Assembly: GCA_000961655.1 (NCBI GenBank)
Contig: LADR01000013.1
Coordinates: 62,001-126,000 of the forward strand
Source of the DNA: Desulfatitalea sp. BRH_c12
GTDB taxonomy: Bacteria > Desulfobacterota > Desulfobacteria > Desulfobacterales > Desulfosarcinaceae
DNA: 64,000 bases
Direction: 5' to 3'
Under the pieces are notes generated by a model. It was not told the DNA's origin, made no database searches, and saw only the letters and a list, made by a program, of their open reading frames with translations. Positions 24,852 through 34,002 of the stretch are shown piece after piece. A program made the translations under genes and the position numbers. How positions within the stretch are numbered: position 1 is the first letter of the stretch; each line of letters opens with the position of its first letter.

Positions 24852-26576
24852 TTAGCGGTTTTTACAAACCCCGCAAATGCTGCAATTTTCCGGATCGGCG
24901 GGGCAGGGCAGGGTGGCCTTGGCTTGCAGGGCGCGCTGGTATTCATTCCATAGAAAGGTCTTATCCAACCCGTGATCGATGATGTCCCAGGGCAGTATTT
25001 CCTCGCGGGTCCGTGGGCGATGAATGTAAAAGGCGGGGTTCAAAGGCGCAGCCTTGAATGTCTGGGGCCAATTGCCACCATTGGCGTCGGCCATGAGCAG
25101 CATTTGGGACACGCGCCGATCGCCGCGCGCAAGCAAGGCCTGGATCAGCGCCCAGCGCGGTACATCGGCATGTACGCGCACGTTGGCCACTTTCCTGAGA
25201 CCCTCCTTGACGCGCTTGATCTTCTGCTTGAGCTGGGCGAGGTCGTCCATGGCCGCCCACTGGAAAGGCGTAAATGGCTTGGGCACAAAGGCGTGCAGGC
25301 CGACCGTGATCTCCCCCATGTGCCCGCGCGCTTGGCTGGAACGCAGGAAGCAGTGCTTGATGCGTTTGACCAAGCCCACGATCTCGTCAACATCCGCGTT
25401 GGTTTCGGTCGGCAAACCCACCATGAAGTAGAGCTTCAGATTGGGGATCCCATGGGTGACCAGCAACTCGGCGGCATGCAGGATGGCCGTTTCGTCCAGG
25501 CCTTTGTTGATCACGCGGCGCATGCGTTCGGATCCGGTTTCGGGGGCGATAGTCGCCGTTTTGAGCCGCCCGCCTTTCAGGGCGGTGATCAGTGCTTCAT
25601 CCAGCGCATCGGCGCGCAGCGAGCTGAAAGAGAGCTGTAAATCGCACTGATGGCCGATGTCGCACAGGGTTTTCAGGTCGGGCAGATCCGAGACGGCTGC
25701 TCCCAGAAGACCTATCTTGCAGGTGTGCGCACCGGCCCGTTGCATGGCCTGCTGGAGCTGGGGCAGAGCCCGGAAGCGCGGAGGCCGGTAGATGTAGCCT
25801 GCAGCGCAGAAGCGGCAGCCATGCGGGCAGCCGCGACTGACCTCAAGCAGGTGGGCGTCTTCAAAGCTCGTTTCCGGTGTGATGATGACGCTCTGCGTTG
25901 AGAAACCGGCGATATCGCGGCTATACATGCGCCGTATTTGCTCCGGGACAGCCAGCAGCGGCGAAAGTCCGGCCAGTGTGCCATCGGCGTTATAATGATC
26001 CTGATAGAACGCCGGTACGTAGATGCCGGGCACTTCGCGCGCGGCCTGCAGTAGAAAATGACGGCGGTCCGTGGCCGGATCGAAGCGCTTGAAAAAAGGT
26101 ACGATCAGTTCTTCGGCTTCACCGAGCAGAAAGCAATCGAAGAAAGCAGCAATCGGTTCGGGGTTCAAGAAGCAGGCAACCCCGCCGGCCACAACCAGGG
26201 GGTCTGATGGTCCGCGCGCGGCGGACTGCAGGGGGATCTGTGCGGTTTTTAGAACCGTCAGTACATTGGCGTAATCGTTTTCGAAGGAGAGCGCAAAAGC
26301 CAAACAATCGAAGTCGCGCAGTGACCGGCCCGACTCCAGGGTGCGGGGGGGAGATCCCTCACCCTGGTCATCAGGCAGAAAGGCCCGTTCGCAGACGACA
26401 TGGTCGAGTGCATTGAGCTGGCCGTAAACCGTTTGGAAACCCAGGTTGGCCATCCCCACGGCGTAGTGGTTGGGGAAGACCAGGGCCACATGGATATGTC
26501 CGTGCCAATGTTTGCGCAGGGTTCCGACTTCGGCATCCAGCCGGTCCCTGCGTTGCTTGTCCGATGTGCGCGCCAT
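24852..26576 (-). CDS. Radical SAM protein, TIGR03960-like B12-binding family
   Basis: A 574-residue radical SAM protein. The N-terminal third resembles a B12-binding-like domain (HVALVFPNHYAVGMANLGF). The cluster motif SRGCPHGCRFCAAGY lies near the middle, followed by TIM-barrel segments (TIAPETGSERMRRVINKG, KLYFMVGLPTE). The C-terminus adds cysteines in CPADPENCSICGVC. Relatives are often fused or adjacent to a DUF2344 domain, which is not seen here. Its reaction is not known to me. It is the gene immediately downstream of ftsZ on the same strand, 97 bp away. Confidence 0.82.
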   Translation of the reverse strand: MARTSDKQRRDRLDAEVGTLRKHWHGHIHVALVFPNHYAVGMANLGFQTVYGQLNALDHVVCERAFLPDDQGEGSPPRTLESGRSLRDFDCLAFALSFENDYANVLTVLKTAQIPLQSAARGPSDPLVVAGGVACFLNPEPIAAFFDCFLLGEAEELIVPFFKRFDPATDRRHFLLQAAREVPGIYVPAFYQDHYNADGTLAGLSPLLAVPEQIRRMYSRDIAGFSTQSVIITPETSFEDAHLLEVSRGCPHGCRFCAAGYIYRPPRFRALPQLQQAMQRAGAHTCKIGLLGAAVSDLPDLKTLCDIGHQCDLQLSFSSLRADALDEALITALKGGRLKTATIAPETGSERMRRVINKGLDETAILHAAELLVTHGIPNLKLYFMVGLPTETNADVDEIVGLVKRIKHCFLRSSQARGHMGEITVGLHAFVPKPFTPFQWAAMDDLAQLKQKIKRVKEGLRKVANVRVHADVPRWALIQALLARGDRRVSQMLLMADANGGNWPQTFKAAPLNPAFYIHRPRTREEILPWDIIDHGLDKTFLWNEYQRALQAKATLPCPADPENCSICGVCKNR

Positions 26577-26673
26577 GACACATTTCCTTTCGGGTGCCGC
26601 GATCTATGGCGCAAAGTAAGTCCGAAGCCCCCTTGCCGCAATGCGTGTTGTGGGGGTGCCATGCCCGAGATCG

Positions 26674-27879
26674 TTAATCGGCTTTGCGTCGCAAAAAGGT
26701 GGGCACATCCAGATCGTTGTTGTCGATCACCATGCCCTTGTATCCTTTGTACAATGAAGCCGGTTGTTCTCCTGAGAGCATTTGCTGTCGTCGGACGCGG
26801 CGATAGGTCGGCTCTTCCAGATCGTCACTCCCGCTCGTCAGATCAGCCGGGGTAATATCGCGCACTTTGCCGCCGTACGTCGGGTCGTTGCCGGGCTTGC
26901 TTGGCGAAGGCGCGGCCTTCTCCGCTTCGGTGCCGATGCCGGTCGCAATGACGGTCACGCGTATTTCATCTCCCATGTCGTCGTCAATGACGGTGCCCCA
27001 GATGATTTCGGCTTCATCGCCGACTTCACTGTAAATGCGGTCGCACGCTTCGGTCATCTCTTCCATGGTAATATCGCTGCTGCTGGTGATGTTCATCAAT
27101 ACTCCCTTGGCGCCGGAGACATTGATGTCTTCAAGCAGCGGATGGGAGATGGCCCGTTCGGCGGCCTCGATAGCCCGATTGTCGCCGTTGGCCACACCTA
27201 TGCCCATGATGGCCATGCCGGCTTTGGACATGGTCGTCTTGACATCGGCGAAATCGAGGTTGACCAAACCGGGGCGGATGATCAGATCGGTGATGCCTTT
27301 GACCGAATGAAGTAGAATTTCATCCGCCTTGCGAAACATGTCTACCATGCGCGCGTTTTTGGATGCCAGGCCGCGCAGCCGGTCGTTTGGAATCGTGATT
27401 ACCGTATCGGCCACTCTCTTCAGTTCGTTGATGCCCTCTTCGGCTTGGCGCAGGCGTTTTTTGCCTTCGAAAGAAAATGGGCGTGTCACTACGGCAACCG
27501 TTAAAATGCCCATCTCCTTGCACAAATTGGCGATCACCGGTGCCGCGCCGGTGCCCGTACCGCCGCCGAACCCTGCAGTAATGAAGACCATGTGGCTGTC
27601 GGCCAGGGCGGCCTTGACCGCCTGGCCGCTTTCGATGGCAGCATCGCGGCCTACTTCGGGATTGGCGCCGGCCCCCAAGCCCTCAGTCAGTTTTTCTCCT
27701 AATTGGATCTTGATTTCAGCTTTTGAAATTTCCAGGGCCTGCAGGTCGGTGTTGACGGCAATGAACTTCACCCCCAGCAAGCTGGATTCGATCATGTTGT
27801 TGATGGCATTGCCACCCGCTCCGCCCACGCCGATCACTTTGATTTTGGCTGATTTTTCCGGTTCCATAATACTGAACAT
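26674..27879 (-). CDS. ftsZ: Cell division GTPase FtsZ
   Basis: The 401-residue tubulin homologue polymerises into the division ring. The GTP-binding signature GGGTGTGAAPV is intact, with VGGAGGNAINNM at the N-terminus and the T7 synergy loop NLDFADVKTTM. The conserved C-terminal peptide that docks to FtsA is DLDVPTFLRRKAD. A GGGGGAG site precedes the ATG. It is the last gene of the dcw cluster and is separated from ftsA by 261 bp, an AT-rich gap that may contain its own promoter. Confidence 0.98.
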   Translation of the reverse strand: MFSIMEPEKSAKIKVIGVGGAGGNAINNMIESSLLGVKFIAVNTDLQALEISKAEIKIQLGEKLTEGLGAGANPEVGRDAAIESGQAVKAALADSHMVFITAGFGGGTGTGAAPVIANLCKEMGILTVAVVTRPFSFEGKKRLRQAEEGINELKRVADTVITIPNDRLRGLASKNARMVDMFRKADEILLHSVKGITDLIIRPGLVNLDFADVKTTMSKAGMAIMGIGVANGDNRAIEAAERAISHPLLEDINVSGAKGVLMNITSSSDITMEEMTEACDRIYSEVGDEAEIIWGTVIDDDMGDEIRVTVIATGIGTEAEKAAPSPSKPGNDPTYGGKVRDITPADLTSGSDDLEEPTYRRVRRQQMLSGEQPASLYKGYKGMVIDNNDLDVPTFLRRKAD

Positions 27880-28140
27880 TGTCTCCCCCCCTTATGTTAA
27901 AGGTTCCCTTTTGCTTTCTTCATTTGCCAAACCGGGCCGCAGGTAGGATAGCTCCCGCAGTTGCCGCGCGCTGTAAGGTGGGTCTGGAAGGACGAAGATG
28001 TGGAATCGGTCGCGGCGTAAACTTCCGTACGGTTTTCTCCGAACATGGGCATCGATTATGTTTTTCACCTGTTTGCAGCTATATAGACGATGTTATCCTA
28101 AAGTTTCAACATAATACTTTAAACTCAGATTCTTTTATCT

Positions 28141-29370
28141 TTATATTACTTCCTTGAACCATTTCTTCATGCGCTGGACAATGTTGTTGAAAATATTCTT
28201 GTCACGGATGCGGAATTTTTTAGTCGGCATTCGGCGCGCGCCATACATCACCAGTCCGACGCCGGTGGCATACATGGGGTTGTTGACCACGTCGGTCAAG
28301 CCGGTGATATTATGCGGCCGGCCCAATCGACAGGGCAGACCCAGCACCGATTCTGCAACCTCGATCATGCCGTCCAGCAGCGCACTGCCGCCGGTGACCA
28401 CCAGTCCCGAAGAGACCATGTGCTCCATCTCCGCTCGGTAAATTTCGCGTTTGATCAGCGTGAAGATCTCTTCCATGCGCGGTTCGAGGATCTCGGCTAA
28501 AATCTGGCGCGGCAATTTGCGCGATTTTCGTCCACCCATGCCGGGTACTTCGATGCTCTCTTCACTGTTGATATTGGATGAAAGGCAGGTGCCAAATCTT
28601 TTCTTGATCTTCTCGGCCTCTGCCAGCGGCGCCCTCAGCCCCACGGCGATGTCGTTGGTCAGGTTGTCTCCGCCCAGGGCCAGTACGAAGGTGTGCTTGA
28701 TGTTCTGCCCTGAGAAAATGGCCAGATCGGAGGTGCCGCCTCCCAGGTCGATCAGTGCGGTCCCTAGCTGTTTTTCTTCTTCGGTGAGCACGGCTTCGCC
28801 TGAGGCCAGCGATTCCAAGACAATATCGCAAACATCCAGTCCGGCGCGATTGGCGCATTTGACAATATTGTGCGCTGAAGTCACCGCGCCGGTGACGATG
28901 TGGATTTTTGCTTCCAGGCGAACGCCGGCCATGCCCAGTGGGTTTTGGATGCCTACCTGGTCATCGACGATATACTCCTGGGGCAGAACGTGAATCACTT
29001 CGCGGTCCATGGGTATGGCTACCGCCCGGGCCGCGTCAATAACGCGATCGATGTCGGTCGGCGTGATTTCAGGGCCCTTGACCGCCACAATCCCTCGGCT
29101 GTTGAATCCTGTAATGTGACCGCCCGCAATGCCGGCGTAAACCGAAGAGATTTCACAACCGGCCATCAGTTCGGCTTCTTCCACGGCTTTTTTGATCGAT
29201 TCCACGGTTGCTTCGATGTTGACGACAACACCTTTGCGCAAGCCCACCGAAGGATGCGTGCCGATGCCGATGATATTGACCTCCGGGCCACTTACCTCGC
29301 CGACCACGCAACATATTTTGGTCGTGCCGATATCCAATCCTACAACGATGTTTTCCTGACCCTGCGCCAT
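28141..29370 (-). CDS. ftsA: Cell division protein FtsA
   Basis: This 409-residue actin-like ATPase anchors FtsZ to the membrane. Actin-fold motifs are seen in VGLDIGTTKICCVVGE, LIDLGGGTSDLAIF and VVTGGSALLDGM. The C-terminal amphipathic membrane-targeting helix is QRMKKWFKEVI. AAGGAGG precedes the ATG. It lies between ftsQ and ftsZ in the usual order. Confidence 0.97.
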   Translation of the reverse strand: MAQGQENIVVGLDIGTTKICCVVGEVSGPEVNIIGIGTHPSVGLRKGVVVNIEATVESIKKAVEEAELMAGCEISSVYAGIAGGHITGFNSRGIVAVKGPEITPTDIDRVIDAARAVAIPMDREVIHVLPQEYIVDDQVGIQNPLGMAGVRLEAKIHIVTGAVTSAHNIVKCANRAGLDVCDIVLESLASGEAVLTEEEKQLGTALIDLGGGTSDLAIFSGQNIKHTFVLALGGDNLTNDIAVGLRAPLAEAEKIKKRFGTCLSSNINSEESIEVPGMGGRKSRKLPRQILAEILEPRMEEIFTLIKREIYRAEMEHMVSSGLVVTGGSALLDGMIEVAESVLGLPCRLGRPHNITGLTDVVNNPMYATGVGLVMYGARRMPTKKFRIRDKNIFNNIVQRMKKWFKEVI

Positions 29371-29443
29371 ATGCCTCCTTATTCAACCCCTTGCGGGGGG
29401 ATACGCTTTGCTCTGTAGAAATAATGTCTGAGACCGAACCGTT

Positions 29444-30298
29444 TCATTGTTGATCCAATGAGTGATCCGCGTCGGACAACCGGACCACGACACGGTCCGG
29501 ATTGTTCAGATCCACAGCCTTAAAGTCGCGCCAGCGCGCATCGCCTTCGAGATGGCTGCGTAACTGCTTGTAGCGCCGGGATTTCTTTTCGAAATCGTCA
29601 AAACCCATTTTGATAATGCGCTCGCTCTGTTTGAGCGTAATACCGACCCCTATCTGTTTGTCCATGTGCAGTCTTTTTATCTCTGTGTATCCGATTGCGC
29701 TGGAAGCGGCCTGGCTGTGGTGCAACATCTGCAGGACCGTCTGCATGGCAGCGGTGAGCGCATTCGTGCCTAAGCTTATGTCGCTGTAGGCCATGCCGGT
29801 GACCAGCGGAATATCTTGCGGGTCATTGTCTTCGGCTTCCTTGAATATGCGGCCCTGGGTGTTGATCAAAAAAGTGCGCCCCAAATCGACCCGCGCCAAA
29901 GGGGTATGTTCCACGATCTGAATGTTCAATGCTTCCGGTATTTCCCGGGACACGCGTGCCGTGGCAATCCAGGGATGCGCCGACAACCGTTCGCGCACCA
30001 GACGCAAATTAAGCGCCACAAGGTTGTCGCCCGGGTGGATGTCGGCCTGGGCCAATATCTCTTTTTCGCTTAGGCGCTGGTTGCCGCTGAGCGAAATGTT
30101 GCGCAGACCAAAGTAATCCGACCCTGTCACAGCCGCGTAGCCCATGACGTAAAGCGCGCTGGTCGCCATCAATAAGACGATCAGGCTTGTCAGTTTGAAC
30201 CCGACCAGCAGTCGCTCGCGCCAGCGGCGATGGATCATGGCCACATCGCGCTTCATGCGATTTTTACGCACTTTGGAAGATTTTTCCTTGCGAAGCAT
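29444..30298 (-). CDS. ftsQ: Cell division protein FtsQ/DivIB
   Basis: A 284-residue bitopic membrane protein of the divisome. A basic cytoplasmic N-terminus leads to one transmembrane helix (SLIVLLMATSALYVMGYAAV), then a POTRA domain (FGLRNISLSGNQRLSEKEIL...) and the FtsQ domain. It links early and late division proteins. AGGAG precedes the ATG at 30298. It directly follows murC; murB and ddl, which lie here in many dcw clusters, are missing. Confidence 0.92.
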   Translation of the reverse strand: MLRKEKSSKVRKNRMKRDVAMIHRRWRERLLVGFKLTSLIVLLMATSALYVMGYAAVTGSDYFGLRNISLSGNQRLSEKEILAQADIHPGDNLVALNLRLVRERLSAHPWIATARVSREIPEALNIQIVEHTPLARVDLGRTFLINTQGRIFKEAEDNDPQDIPLVTGMAYSDISLGTNALTAAMQTVLQMLHHSQAASSAIGYTEIKRLHMDKQIGVGITLKQSERIIKMGFDDFEKKSRRYKQLRSHLEGDARWRDFKAVDLNNPDRVVVRLSDADHSLDQQ

Positions 30299-30354
30299 GT
30301 GCGTTTACTCCTGTTCGGACCGCGGCCGTCGATTCATGCCCGGCTGCCGGATCA

Positions 30355-31728
30355 TCATTGCTTGATATGTTCTACCAGCTGCTCGCCTAATTGATAGACA
30401 TTGCCTGCCCCCAACGTCAGCACCACATCTCCGGGCTGCACGAGATCTTTGAGCAGCGCCAGTGCTTCGTCCATGTCGGCAGCAAAGCGTGCATCCTTGT
30501 GCCCGCGTGCCTGAATGCTGTCGCACAGTGTGCTGCTGTCCACGCCGGCGATCGGGCGTTCGCTGGCCGCATAAATCGGCAGAACCAGCAAAATATCGGA
30601 CTGATAGAAGCTGCGTGCAAAATCATCGAAAAGGGCCTGGGTACGGGTAAAACGGTGCGGTTGAAACACCACGACTTTGCGTTTTCCCGGCCAAGCCTGC
30701 GCCATGGCCGCCAAGGTGGTTTTGATCTCGGTGGGATGATGGCCATAATCATCCACGACCGTAATATCGCGGGCTTCACCCTTGATCTCCATGCGCCGCT
30801 GCACACCCTCGGCTTTTTCCAAGGCTTCTTTGATATCTGAGAACGCGATGGCGAGTTCCAGCCCCACGGCAATGGCCGCCAAGGCATTGTAGACATTGTG
30901 CACGCCCGGCAAATTGAGCAGGACCGGTCCGAGCATTTCGGATTGAAAGACCACGTTGAAGCGGCTGGTCAGGCCTTCGCAGACGACATCGCGCGCCTGC
31001 AAATCGGCCTGAAGATTCATGCCATAGGTGATAAACCGTTTGCGCATGCGCGGAATCAGATCTTGCACGGCATCATTGTCCAGACATAGTACGGCCAATC
31101 CGTAGAAGGGAATGCGATCGATGAAGTCTAAAAACACCTGCTTGATGGCATCCAGATCCTTGTAGAAATCCAGGTGTTCGCGGTCGATATTGGTGACCAC
31201 CGCAATGGCCGGCGAATACTTCAAAAAGGAACCATCGCTTTCATCGGCCTCGGCCACGATGTAATCGCCTTTGCCCAGCACCGCATTGGAACCGAGGCTT
31301 TTGATTTTACCGCCGATCACCACGGTCGGATCCAGTCCCCCGGCTGCCAGAACGGAAGACACCAATGAGGTGGTCGAGGTTTTGCCATGTGCTCCGGCCA
31401 CGGCGATGCTGTATTTGAGGCGCATCAATTCAGCCAGCATTTCAGCGCGCGGGATCACCGGCACCGAAGCCTTAAGGGCCGCATGCACTTCCGGATTGGA
31501 CGGGTCGATGGCCGAAGAAACCACCACCACATCGGCTCCGGCGATCTGTTCGGCCGCATGCCCTTCGAAAATCATGCCGCCCAGGCGGCCCAGGCGGTCG
31601 GTGATATCAGAAGGTCTCAAATCCGATCCGGATACCTTGTAGTTCAAGTTCAGCAACAGTTCGGCGATGCCGCTCATGCCGATGCCGCCGATGCCTACGA
31701 AGTGGATGTGGTATTTTTTGCGATACAT
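30355..31728 (-). CDS. murC: UDP-N-acetylmuramate-L-alanine ligase
   Basis: MurC adds L-alanine to UDP-MurNAc, the first Mur ligase step. The 457-residue protein has the N-terminal UDP-binding motif VGIGGIGMSGIAELL, the ATP-binding loop AGAHGKTSTTSLV and the later conserved DDYGHHPTEI. It lies between murG and ftsQ. The start is at 31728, in a stretch that also begins 8-bp tandem repeats covering the end of murG. Confidence 0.97.
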   Translation of the reverse strand: MYRKKYHIHFVGIGGIGMSGIAELLLNLNYKVSGSDLRPSDITDRLGRLGGMIFEGHAAEQIAGADVVVVSSAIDPSNPEVHAALKASVPVIPRAEMLAELMRLKYSIAVAGAHGKTSTTSLVSSVLAAGGLDPTVVIGGKIKSLGSNAVLGKGDYIVAEADESDGSFLKYSPAIAVVTNIDREHLDFYKDLDAIKQVFLDFIDRIPFYGLAVLCLDNDAVQDLIPRMRKRFITYGMNLQADLQARDVVCEGLTSRFNVVFQSEMLGPVLLNLPGVHNVYNALAAIAVGLELAIAFSDIKEALEKAEGVQRRMEIKGEARDITVVDDYGHHPTEIKTTLAAMAQAWPGKRKVVVFQPHRFTRTQALFDDFARSFYQSDILLVLPIYAASERPIAGVDSSTLCDSIQARGHKDARFAADMDEALALLKDLVQPGDVVLTLGAGNVYQLGEQLVEHIKQ

Positions 31729-31731
31729 TGT

Positions 31732-31771
31732 TCCGTTTGTCCGTTGGTTCGTCAGCCCGTTTGCCCGTCAG
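31732..31771. repeat. 8-bp tandem repeats overlapping the murG 3' end
   Basis: Five units in register (TCCGTTTG, TCCGTTGG, TTCGTCAG, CCCGTTTG, CCCGTCAG). They fill the murC/murG junction and on the minus strand encode the last residues of MurG (NPDGQTG). Confidence 0.7.
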
Positions 31772-32906
31772 GGTTTGTTTCCAATAATCGGTAAATATCC
31801 CGCACGATGGCCTGGGCCGCGTCGGGGTGACCCAGCGTCAGGGCTTTGGCGGCCATCGCCGATCTTTTTGCGTGGTCGTGCATCAATGCCATAATGGCTT
31901 CGGCCAGCAGTGTGCCGTTCAGGTCCGCTTGGCGGATCATTTGCGCCGCGCCGGCTTCCACCAGGGCCTGGGCGTTGCTGGTCTGGTGATCGTCGGCGGC
32001 ATGCGGAAAGGGCACGAATATGGCTGCCCGTCCAACGATGGTAATCTCCGCCACGGTGGTGGCGCCCGCCCGGCACACGATCACATCGGCTTGGCGATAG
32101 CGCTCGGCCATATCATTGAAAAATGCCTGCACAACCGCCGACGTGCCGGCCTCCGCGTACGCCTGGGATACATAGCCTTCATCTTCCCGGCCGGTCTGAT
32201 GCACTACGCGCAGACCAGGTGCTCCGGCAATGTGCGCCAGGGCCTCCACCATGGCCTGGTTGATGGCGTGGGCCCCTTGACTGCCGCCTAGAATCAGCAC
32301 GGTAAATGCTTCCGGCTTATCGGGCCTCTGCGCATGCGCGCCAAGTTTCAGGATTTCATCGCGTACAGGGTTGCCCGTCAGTATGGTCTTGTCGGTGGCA
32401 AAGCGGCCGCTGCGATCCGCAAAGCTCAGGTAGACACGTCGCACGATGCGCCTCAGCATCCGGTTGGTCATCCCAGGCAGTTGGTTCTGCTCGTGCAGCA
32501 CGGTCGGGATACCCGACAACCAGGCGGCCAGTACCACCGGCCCGGCCGAATATCCGCCCACGCCCAGCACCGCATCCGGTGAATAGGTTGTGATAATCTG
32601 GCGCGAGCGCCAAATCGCCCACGGTAACTTGAACAGCGCACGTATTTGGTTCCAGACGCCACGCCCCTTGAGCCCCTCGATCCGGATGGTCTCGAATGGC
32701 CATCCCAAGCGGGTCAGCACATCCTTTTCCAACGGCCGCCCGGCATTGACAAACAGCACATGGTTGCGCGGGTGCCTTGCCCTGAAGGCCTGGGCCACGG
32801 CAATGCCTGGAAAGAGGTGGCCGCCTGTGCCGCCGCCGGCCACGATCATTCGGCGCCCGTTTGCGGGCTCGCTGGGTTCAAGCACGCTTGCCATGATTTG
32901 CCCCAA
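31752..32906 (-). CDS. murG: UDP-GlcNAc transferase MurG
   Basis: MurG transfers GlcNAc to lipid I to form lipid II at the inner face of the membrane. The 384-residue protein has GGGTGGHLFPGIAVAQAF near the N-terminus, HEQNQLPGMTNRML and the UDP-GlcNAc-binding ILGGSQGAHAINQ and VVCRAGATTVAEI-like segment (VIVCRAGATTVAEI). The start could be 32906 or the next in-frame ATG at 32894; both overlap the end of ftsW. The C-terminal tail after RLLETNPDG is encoded by short tandem repeats. Confidence 0.96.
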   Translation of the reverse strand: MGQIMASVLEPSEPANGRRMIVAGGGTGGHLFPGIAVAQAFRARHPRNHVLFVNAGRPLEKDVLTRLGWPFETIRIEGLKGRGVWNQIRALFKLPWAIWRSRQIITTYSPDAVLGVGGYSAGPVVLAAWLSGIPTVLHEQNQLPGMTNRMLRRIVRRVYLSFADRSGRFATDKTILTGNPVRDEILKLGAHAQRPDKPEAFTVLILGGSQGAHAINQAMVEALAHIAGAPGLRVVHQTGREDEGYVSQAYAEAGTSAVVQAFFNDMAERYRQADVIVCRAGATTVAEITIVGRAAIFVPFPHAADDHQTSNAQALVEAGAAQMIRQADLNGTLLAEAIMALMHDHAKRSAMAAKALTLGHPDAAQAIVRDIYRLLETNPDGQTG

Positions 32907-34002
32907 TATTCGTCAAAATGCCCATGCCGGCCAGGTTTAACAGCAAGGAGGTGCCGCCGTAGCTCAAAAATGGCAAGGTCAACCCCTTGGTGGGTAAAAG
33001 TCCCAAACAGACCCCCATATTGATCGATACCTGCAGCGCCACCGCAAAAGTTATGCCCATTCCCACCAGCATGCCGAAGGAATCATTGCAACGGCAGGCG
33101 ATGCGGTAACCGCGCCACAAAATCAAAGCATAGAGGGCCAGAATAAACATGACACCCCAGAACCCCATTTCCTCGCCGATCACGGCGAATACGAAATCGG
33201 TATGTGGCTCGGGCAGATAGAACAATTTTTGGTACCCTTTGCCAATGCCTGCCCCCCACCATCCGCCGGTTCCGAAGGCCATCAGGGAATGAATGATCTG
33301 GTAGCCCTCGCCGGCCGGATATTGCCAGGGATCCCAAAAACTGACCAGGCGTTTGATGCGGTAGGTTTCACCGATCATCAGAAAGCCGCCTACCGGAACG
33401 AGCGCCACAAGTACTGACAACAAATGGCGCAACGGCACACCGGCTACGAACATCATGATCCAGGTCAGCACACCGAAGATGACCACCGATCCGAAGTCGG
33501 GCTGCAGCATCAAAGGGATGCTGAATAGAATGAGGACCACCAGGTGCGGCACAAATCCGATCGAAAAGCGTTTGAGCGAATCCTGCTTTTTCGTGAGCGA
33601 ATACGCCAGATAGAAGATCAATCCCAGGCGGGCCACTTCCACCGGTTGAAACGAAAGGGGCCCGAGTCGCAGCCAGCGCAGTGAGCCGCCGGCCGATACT
33701 CCCATCCCGGAAAAATGTACGGCGAAAAGAAGCCCGATTGACACAACCAGAAAAGGGTAGGCCAGCGGACGGTACACGCGAAACGGGATATGGCTGAAGA
33801 CAACCAGCATGACGATCCCCATGCCGGCGAAAAGGGCTTGCTTTTTCAGGAAGAAGGCGTCGCTGCCGAACCTTTTTACCGCCACGGCCGAACTGGCGCT
33901 GTAAACCATGACGATGCCGATACCCACCAGAAAAAGAACTGCAAAGAGCAGGTGGATATCGTAGGTCGGAAACACCCCGGTTTTTTCCTGGTTTTCTGTC
34001 AC
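32878..34002 (-). CDS. ftsW: Lipid II polymerase FtsW (SEDS family)
   Basis: A 374-residue SEDS protein with about ten membrane helices; it polymerises glycan at the septum together with FtsI. Conserved segments are VMVYSASSAVA near the start, QPDFGSVVIFGVL, and the C-terminal LPTKGLTLPFLSYGGTSLL. The start overlaps the end of murD by 4 bp (ATGA), and the end overlaps murG, so the genes are tightly coupled. Confidence 0.96.
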   Translation of the reverse strand: MTENQEKTGVFPTYDIHLLFAVLFLVGIGIVMVYSASSAVAVKRFGSDAFFLKKQALFAGMGIVMLVVFSHIPFRVYRPLAYPFLVVSIGLLFAVHFSGMGVSAGGSLRWLRLGPLSFQPVEVARLGLIFYLAYSLTKKQDSLKRFSIGFVPHLVVLILFSIPLMLQPDFGSVVIFGVLTWIMMFVAGVPLRHLLSVLVALVPVGGFLMIGETYRIKRLVSFWDPWQYPAGEGYQIIHSLMAFGTGGWWGAGIGKGYQKLFYLPEPHTDFVFAVIGEEMGFWGVMFILALYALILWRGYRIACRCNDSFGMLVGMGITFAVALQVSINMGVCLGLLPTKGLTLPFLSYGGTSLLLNLAGMGILTNIGANHGKRA

